NCBI GenBank assembly: GCA_035525375.1
Contig: DATLEI010000034.1
Location: 1 to 15,947 of the forward strand
Reading direction: 5' to 3'
Source of the DNA: JALZBN01 sp035525375
Lineage (GTDB): Bacteria > Actinomycetota > Acidimicrobiia > Acidimicrobiales > AC-14
Length of the DNA stretch: 15,947 nucleotides
The notes beneath the pieces were generated by a model. It was not told where the DNA came from. It did no database searches and worked only from the letters and a program-made list of their open reading frames with translations. The translations under genes were made by a program, and so were the position numbers. The number at the start of each line of letters is the position of its first letter. Positions within the stretch are counted from its first letter, which is position 1. Below are positions 11,793 through 15,947 of this stretch, one piece after another.

Positions 11793-13447
11793 ACCGGCGA
11801 ACATTCCTGAAGGGGATGGGCGGAGCAGCCGGGGCGGTCCTTCTCAACGGCTGCAACTCCCGCCGTCAGGGGGCGGCCGGTGGTCGTCCGACCATCCGGG
11901 TGAAGTCATGGGCCGCGCTGGGGTACCCGTCGCCGTTCACCTACACCGCCGGGCCCGGCTACTGGCGAATGAGTCTCATCTTCGACACGTTGCTGTGGCC
12001 CGACTCCACCGGCAAGCAGTTGCCGTGGCTCGCATCCTCGTACACGCCATCTCCCGACGGACTGGTGCACAGCCTTGATCTTCGAGACGTGCGGTGGGAT
12101 GACGGCAAGCCGCTCACGGCTCGCGACGTCGTGTTCACCTACGAGTACTACACGTCGCAGACGTTCACACCCTTGCTCGTCGGTGTCCCGCCGCCCGGCA
12201 TCGATGTGCGCGCCGTCAGCGACAAGACCGTGGAGTTCAGGCTGGATCGTCCGGACGCCACCTTCGTTCAACGGGTGCTCGGAACGATGCCGATCGTGCC
12301 CGAGCACGTGTGGTCGACGATCTCCGACCCCATGGCGACGTTCGACAGCCGGGTTCTGATCAGTACCGGCGCATACTCACTCGAGAGTCGCAGCGAGGCC
12401 GCGGGTACAGAGCTGTACATCGCGAAGGACAACTACTTCCTCGGCCGCCCGTTCGTTCGCCGCATCGAGTGCACCGACTCCGTCAACGACGACGAGCTGG
12501 CCTCGCTCAGTGTCGGTGCCTTCGACGGCGGGGGTGCCCCCGCCGAGGGCGTCCGGAACGAAGCATTGGCCCAATTCCGCGAAGACCCCGCCTACGGAGT
12601 AATCAGCCAGCCGGCGGGCTTCGCCTTCCCCCTCTTCTTCAATCTGAAGAGAGGTGGCCCCTTGGCCGACCTCCGCTTCCGCCGGGCCTGCCTGCACGCC
12701 ATCGACCGTCACGATTTGGTCGACGGCCTACTCACTGGAAACGGAACGGTCGGCAGCGAGGGCTGGCTCCCGCCGTCGAACCCCTTCTACGAGCCGGCGG
12801 TGCGCGACTATCCCTTCGACCGGGCCGAGGCCAATCGCCTCCTCGACGAAGCCGGCTATCCCCGCAAGGGGCGAGACGGAAATCGAACCAACGCCGACGG
12901 GAGTCCGCTGCGCTACACGCTCAACGTCGCCAGCACACTGCCCCTGGCCCTCATCGAACTAACTGCGAACAGCCTGAAGGAGGTCGGGCTCGACATTGAC
13001 TTGCAGGTCCTCGACCTGGTGCAGCTCTTCGGCGTCAAGCTCCAGGAGAGTTACGACCTCCTGGTGACGAACTATCCCGGCCCTTCGGGCGTCGGGCCCA
13101 ACGGTGACCCCGACATGCTGCGCGGCGTCTATCACTCGGGCGCGCCGAACCCGTTCCATCGCGCAACCGGCTACGTCAACCCGGAGATCGACCGGCTCAT
13201 CGATGCCCAGGTGGCGACGTACGACGTCGGCGAGCGCAAGAAGTTGGTCAGTCGGGTCCAAAAGGCAGTCGCCGAGGAGTTGCCGGTGGCAATGCTCTAT
13301 TACACGACGTTCGTGTACGCCTTCCGGAAGAAGGTGTTCGACCAGTGGTACTACACGCCTGGGGGTTTCGGCCCGGGGTTGCCCAACGTCTACAACAAGC
13401 ACGCATACATCACCGGACGGAAGGAGGGCCTGCAGGTCCGGCGATGA
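11786..13447 (+). CDS. Tat-exported lipoprotein, ABC-type oligopeptide substrate-binding protein (SBP family 5)
   Basis: 553 residues. The N-terminus DRRTFLKG fits the twin-arginine motif (Arg4-Arg5), and the lipobox LNGC puts the lipid on Cys23. The body is a family-5 solute-binding protein. It has a TYTAGPGYWRMSLIFDTLLW opening, LASSYTPSPDG, then the family signature VRWDDGKPLTARDVVFTYEY near 108-127. Later come FNLKRGGPLADLRFRRACLHAIDR, the ANRLLDEAGYP block and a C-terminal LYYTTFVYAFRKKV. Such proteins capture peptides or other small solutes for Opp/Dpp-type permeases. No permease or ATPase gene adjoins it in the window, so its transporter must lie elsewhere. The ATG at 11786 lacks a Shine-Dalgarno; GTG at 11789 would keep the same signal. 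An inverted repeat covers the start. Confidence 0.92.
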   Translation: MVDRRTFLKGMGGAAGAVLLNGCNSRRQGAAGGRPTIRVKSWAALGYPSPFTYTAGPGYWRMSLIFDTLLWPDSTGKQLPWLASSYTPSPDGLVHSLDLRDVRWDDGKPLTARDVVFTYEYYTSQTFTPLLVGVPPPGIDVRAVSDKTVEFRLDRPDATFVQRVLGTMPIVPEHVWSTISDPMATFDSRVLISTGAYSLESRSEAAGTELYIAKDNYFLGRPFVRRIECTDSVNDDELASLSVGAFDGGGAPAEGVRNEALAQFREDPAYGVISQPAGFAFPLFFNLKRGGPLADLRFRRACLHAIDRHDLVDGLLTGNGTVGSEGWLPPSNPFYEPAVRDYPFDRAEANRLLDEAGYPRKGRDGNRTNADGSPLRYTLNVASTLPLALIELTANSLKEVGLDIDLQVLDLVQLFGVKLQESYDLLVTNYPGPSGVGPNGDPDMLRGVYHSGAPNPFHRATGYVNPEIDRLIDAQVATYDVGERKKLVSRVQKAVAEELPVAMLYYTTFVYAFRKKVFDQWYYTPGGFGPGLPNVYNKHAYITGRKEGLQVRR

Positions 13448-13463
13448 TCGAAGGCATGGTCAT

Positions 13464-13485
13464 CGTCGGCGATACCCTGCCGACG
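13464..13485. promoter_or_regulatory. Inverted repeat with an embedded -10-like box upstream of zwf
   Basis: CGTCGGC (13464-13470), spacer GATACCCT, GCCGACG (13479-13485): a perfect 7-bp dyad, 36 bases before the zwf start and 16 bases after the upstream stop. TACCCT (13473-13478) in the spacer fits TAnnnT. It may be an operator over the zwf promoter or a terminator for the upstream gene. Confidence 0.35.
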
Positions 13486-13521
13486 TCGACCACACCTTCA
13501 GACTGATCCCGGGGGCGAAAC

Positions 13522-14937
13522 GTGAGCACTACGACAACCAGCCCGGTCATGGACGGCGCCGAGCGCTCCGACGCACTCGTGTTCTTCGGCGCGACCGGTG
13601 ACCTCGCCTTCAAGAAGATCTTCCCTGCGCTCTACGCAATGACGAAGCGGGGTCGTCTCGACGTTCCCGTCATTGGCGTCGCCTCGTCGACCTGGACCGT
13701 CGATGACCTCCGAAAACGGGCCCACGACAGCATCGACACCCACGGGGGGATCGACGATGCGAAGGCATTCGAGACCCTTTCTGGGCTGCTCGCCTATGTC
13801 GATGGCGACTATCTCCAGGAGACGACCTACACCGCGCTCAAGGAGGCGCTGGGCGGCGCGAAGCGGCCCGTCCATTACCTCGCGATACCGCCGAGCCTCT
13901 TTCCGACTGTCGTCGAAGGGCTCGGCAAGTCCGGAGCGGCTGACAACGCCAGAGTGATCGTGGAAAAGCCGTTCGGGCGCGATTTTGCGTCAGCCCAGCT
14001 ACTGAACCAGGTACTCCATTCCGTCTTCCGGGAGCCCTCCATCTTCCGGATCGACCACTACTTGGGAAAGGAGCCGATCGAGAACCTCCTCTACTTCAGG
14101 TTCGCCAACTCCTTCCTGGAACCGATCTGGAACCGCAACTACATCGAGAGCGTGCAGATCACGATGGCGGAGAACTTCGGCGTGCAGGGCCGGGGCAAGT
14201 TCTACGAGGAGGTGGGCGCGCTACGCGATGTCGTGCAGAACCACATGTTGCAAACGACCGCGCTGCTGGCCATGGAGCCGCCCGTCGGTGGCACCAACGA
14301 GGCGCTGCGCGACGAGAAGGAGAAGGTCTTCAAGGCCATGCGCACACTGCTCCCCACTGATCTGGTGCGCGGCCAGTTCATCGGCTACCGGGATGAAGAC
14401 AGCGTCGCGGCGGACTCCGACGTCGAGACGTTTGCCGCGGTCAAGGTGATGATCGACTCCTGGCGGTGGGAAGGCGTTCCGTTCTTCATACGCGCCGGCA
14501 AGGAAATGCCCGTCGAGGCCACTGAGGTCTTGGTCCGACTCAAGAAGCCGCCACAACAGGTCTTCGCCGAGGAACTCTTCGATCCCGACGACAGCAACTA
14601 CCTCCGCTTTCGTCTCGGGCCTGACCGGGTCGCCATTGCCCTCGGATGCCGGGCCAAGGTGCCGGGCGAGTCGTTCGTGGGCTCGCCGGTCGAGCTGTAC
14701 CTCTGCAACCAGTCCAGCGACGAGATGTCTCCCTACGAGCGGTTGTTGGGCGACGCCATGTCGGGGCGATCGATGCTGTTCGCCCGGGAGGACGGCGTAG
14801 AGGCCGCATGGCGCGTCGTCGATCACGTGCTCACCGACCATGGCCCCGCGCACCCGTATCACCCGAAGACATGGGGTCCGTCGGAGGCCAGCGCCGTGCT
14901 GCCTCAAGGCGACTACTGGCACGATCCCGAGGTCTGA
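13522..14937 (+). CDS. zwf: Glucose-6-phosphate dehydrogenase
   Basis: 471 residues from GTG at 13522. It oxidises glucose-6-phosphate to 6-phosphogluconolactone with reduction of NADP+ (or NAD+), the entry to the oxidative pentose phosphate route. The coenzyme fingerprint is FFGATGDLAFKKI, with GATGDL at 23-28. EKPFGRD is present, the substrate-binding/catalytic RIDHYLGKE lies at 176-184, and the catalytic-base His241 is in VQNHMLQ. The C-terminal beta domain and the final WGPSEA segment are complete, and the length is usual (about 470-510). The start has only a weak G-rich stretch upstream. Usual partners such as opcA, tal, pgl or gnd are not next to it; instead two membrane-type genes follow after 5 bases. 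Confidence 0.97.
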   Translation: MSTTTTSPVMDGAERSDALVFFGATGDLAFKKIFPALYAMTKRGRLDVPVIGVASSTWTVDDLRKRAHDSIDTHGGIDDAKAFETLSGLLAYVDGDYLQETTYTALKEALGGAKRPVHYLAIPPSLFPTVVEGLGKSGAADNARVIVEKPFGRDFASAQLLNQVLHSVFREPSIFRIDHYLGKEPIENLLYFRFANSFLEPIWNRNYIESVQITMAENFGVQGRGKFYEEVGALRDVVQNHMLQTTALLAMEPPVGGTNEALRDEKEKVFKAMRTLLPTDLVRGQFIGYRDEDSVAADSDVETFAAVKVMIDSWRWEGVPFFIRAGKEMPVEATEVLVRLKKPPQQVFAEELFDPDDSNYLRFRLGPDRVAIALGCRAKVPGESFVGSPVELYLCNQSSDEMSPYERLLGDAMSGRSMLFAREDGVEAAWRVVDHVLTDHGPAHPYHPKTWGPSEASAVLPQGDYWHDPEV

Positions 14938-14942
14938 CGACA

Positions 14943-15482
14943 GTGGCCGAGAAGCGGCGGAGTCCACTCGACCGGGCCATCAGCCTTCTCCCGGTCGACG
15001 CCGTCGTCCGCCAAGTCGACGTGCAGCGCATCGTCGACCGGATCGACATGAACGAGTTGCTGGAGCGGGTCGACCTCGACCAGCTTCTCGACCGGGTCGA
15101 TCTTGACAAGCTCCTCGACCGCATCGACATCGAGCGGCTACTGGCGAAGATCGACGTCAATGCCCTCGTCGATCGGATCGACGTGAGCCGCATCGTCGGC
15201 CGTATCGACGTGAATGATGTCCTCTCCGAGGTCGACATCGACAGCGTTCTCGAACGGGTGAACGTCGAACACCTCATCGAGCGCACGGAGCTCGGCGGGA
15301 TCCTCGTGCGGTCGACGACGGGAATCGCCGAGCGCGGGCTCGACTTCGTGCGAGCCCAAGGCGTCGGCCTCGATCAGTTGTTGAACCGCTGGGTCGACCG
15401 GATCCTGCGCCGCGATTCCAGCGAGGCTCCGTCGGGACCACCGCTGCTCGTCAATGCGGCTGAGAAGGGGTTACAGCCGTGA
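14943..15482 (+). CDS. Nonapeptide-repeat protein preceding an RDD gene
   Basis: 179 residues from GTG at 14943, with GAGG at 14929-14932 ten bases upstream inside the end of zwf. Residues 25-114 are ten back-to-back 9-residue units of the form (V/I)-D-(V/L/I)-x-x-(L/I/V)-(L/V)-x-R, with a degenerate eleventh unit to 123. Units 3 and 4 are VDLDQLLDR and VDLDKLLDR. Beyond the repeats come the TTGIAERGLDFVRAQGVG region and an amphipathic DQLLNRWVDRILRR helix. There is no signal peptide, no long membrane segment and no Cys. It could form a solenoid or long curved helix array at the membrane (inference). Its stop overlaps the GTG of the RDD gene (GTGA), so the two products are probably made together. 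Similar repeats may occur fused to RDD proteins in other actinobacteria; I recall such architectures but cannot check. Confidence 0.85.
   Translation: MAEKRRSPLDRAISLLPVDAVVRQVDVQRIVDRIDMNELLERVDLDQLLDRVDLDKLLDRIDIERLLAKIDVNALVDRIDVSRIVGRIDVNDVLSEVDIDSVLERVNVEHLIERTELGGILVRSTTGIAERGLDFVRAQGVGLDQLLNRWVDRILRRDSSEAPSGPPLLVNAAEKGLQP
15015..15284 (+). repeat. Ten imperfect 27-bp tandem repeats (coding, 9 residues each)
   Basis: The period is 27 bases, each unit beginning with GTCGAC, ATCGAC, GTCGAT or GTGAAC and usually ending CGG, CGC or CGT. Synonymous changes are frequent between units while the amino-acid pattern is kept, so the repeat is old and held by selection on the protein. A degenerate unit follows to 15311. 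Confidence 0.9.
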
Positions 15483-15947
15483 AGTCGGCTGAGCGAGTGC
15501 CCGAGCCGAGCCTCGTCGGAAATTTCGCGGGACCGGTCACCCGCTTGACCGCCTTCGTCATTGACTCCGCGGTCAGCGGTACCTCCCTCGCAGTGATAGT
15601 CGCGGCGATGTCGGCGGTCATCGAACTTGTCGCCCGGCGAGACATCGACGCCGCCGACGCGCCGCCGGCGGTTGGATCAATCGTGCTGCTCGTCTGGCTG
15701 TTCCTGTACTACTACGTGTCCTGGTCGGCCGCCGGTAAGACGGTGGGCATGGCGATGCTCGGTTTACGCGTCGTACGCCGCGATGGGTCGCCCCTCGACC
15801 ACAGGCACGCCTTGCTCCGCACTCTTGCCTTCCCGTTTTCGTTCCTGTTCTTTGGACTTGGCTTCATCGGGATCGTGCTCGGCCGCGAACACCGAGCGTT
15901 CCACGACGTCATCGGCGACACGACTGTCGTCTACGACTGGGACGCTC
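15479..15947 (+). CDS. RDD family membrane protein (3' end outside window)
   Basis: GTG at 15479 overlaps the previous stop (GTGA), and the frame is open to the window edge (156 full codons). Residues 15-35 give the first helix with the RDD-type Arg/Asp pair (Arg22...Asp29, in RLTAFVIDSAV). A second long hydrophobic stretch (VGSIVLLVWLFLYYYVSW) leads to GKTVGMAMLGLRVVRRDG, the commonest RDD signature, and the HALLRTLAFP helix. The end is FHDVIGDTTVVYDWD, the usual RDD C-terminal sequence, so little is missing. RDD proteins are small polytopic proteins of mostly unknown role; some are linked to Na+/H+ exchange. It is translationally coupled to the nonapeptide-repeat gene. Confidence 0.9.
   Translation, partial: MKSAERVPEPSLVGNFAGPVTRLTAFVIDSAVSGTSLAVIVAAMSAVIELVARRDIDAADAPPAVGSIVLLVWLFLYYYVSWSAAGKTVGMAMLGLRVVRRDGSPLDHRHALLRTLAFPFSFLFFGLGFIGIVLGREHRAFHDVIGDTTVVYDWDA

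Noticed and set aside
11646..11804. N-terminal extension of the choice-of-anchor-P protein to the ATG at 11804
   Set aside because: It would overlap the start of the divergent substrate-binding protein gene and place about 60 Gly/Arg-rich residues before the signal peptide.
15015..15284. Possible CRISPR or satellite array
   Set aside because: The 27-bp units are contiguous without spacers, vary mainly at synonymous sites and lie in frame within a gene, so they are protein repeats.

Overview
The window comes from a GC-rich (about two thirds by eye), gene-dense actinobacterial chromosome. Support for this includes an actinobacterial clpS-DUF2017 pair, a TIGR03086 / mycothiol-isomerase-like protein, a choice-of-anchor-P secreted protein, frequent GTG starts, ATGA/GTGA-type gene overlaps, and two genes that look leaderless with TAnnnT -10 boxes. 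The class is an inference: an early-branching group such as Acidimicrobiia would fit, but I cannot prove it. No transposase, integrase, phage gene or CRISPR array was seen.

Layout. (1) 1-305: the 3' end of an ABC exporter gene, then a hairpin and a small acidic ORF. (2) 621-2390: a tight + strand run of ctaA (heme A synthase), clpS (ClpAP/ClpCP N-degron adaptor) and DUF2017, each overlapping the next. (3) 2387-3936, minus: plsY overlapping a DegV/FakB-like gene by a GTGA junction. This is a plausible acyl-phosphate supply and use unit for phospholipid synthesis. (4) tRNA-Glu at 4009-4081. (5) 4106-5605, minus: thioredoxin-like gene, small acidic protein, small basic protein and a DinB-type metal-binding protein. 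(6) 5756-6718: a pirin. (7) 6772-10167: a DM13-domain membrane protein, a convergent large polytopic protein with a duplicated His motif, and a divergent MerR regulator. A dyad lies between the MerR gene and the polytopic gene. (8) 10306-10465: tRNA-Asp and tRNA-Phe. (9) 10479-13447: a secreted choice-of-anchor-P protein divergent from a Tat-exported oligopeptide-binding lipoprotein. (10) 13522-15947: zwf (glucose-6-phosphate dehydrogenase), a protein made mostly of 9-residue repeats, and a truncated RDD membrane protein.

The most unusual material is the DM13 / polytopic / MerR module, which I read as a possible regulated membrane redox or metal-binding system. In it the polytopic protein carries two copies, exactly 76 residues apart, of a D..WH...G.D..L(F/W)(S/T)P(S/T)H motif. 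Second is the nonapeptide-repeat protein translationally coupled to an RDD protein. Third is a genome-signature-like excess of the palindrome GGCGCGCC, with 17 copies found by eye. All function calls rest on reading the translated sequence by eye; no searches were run.
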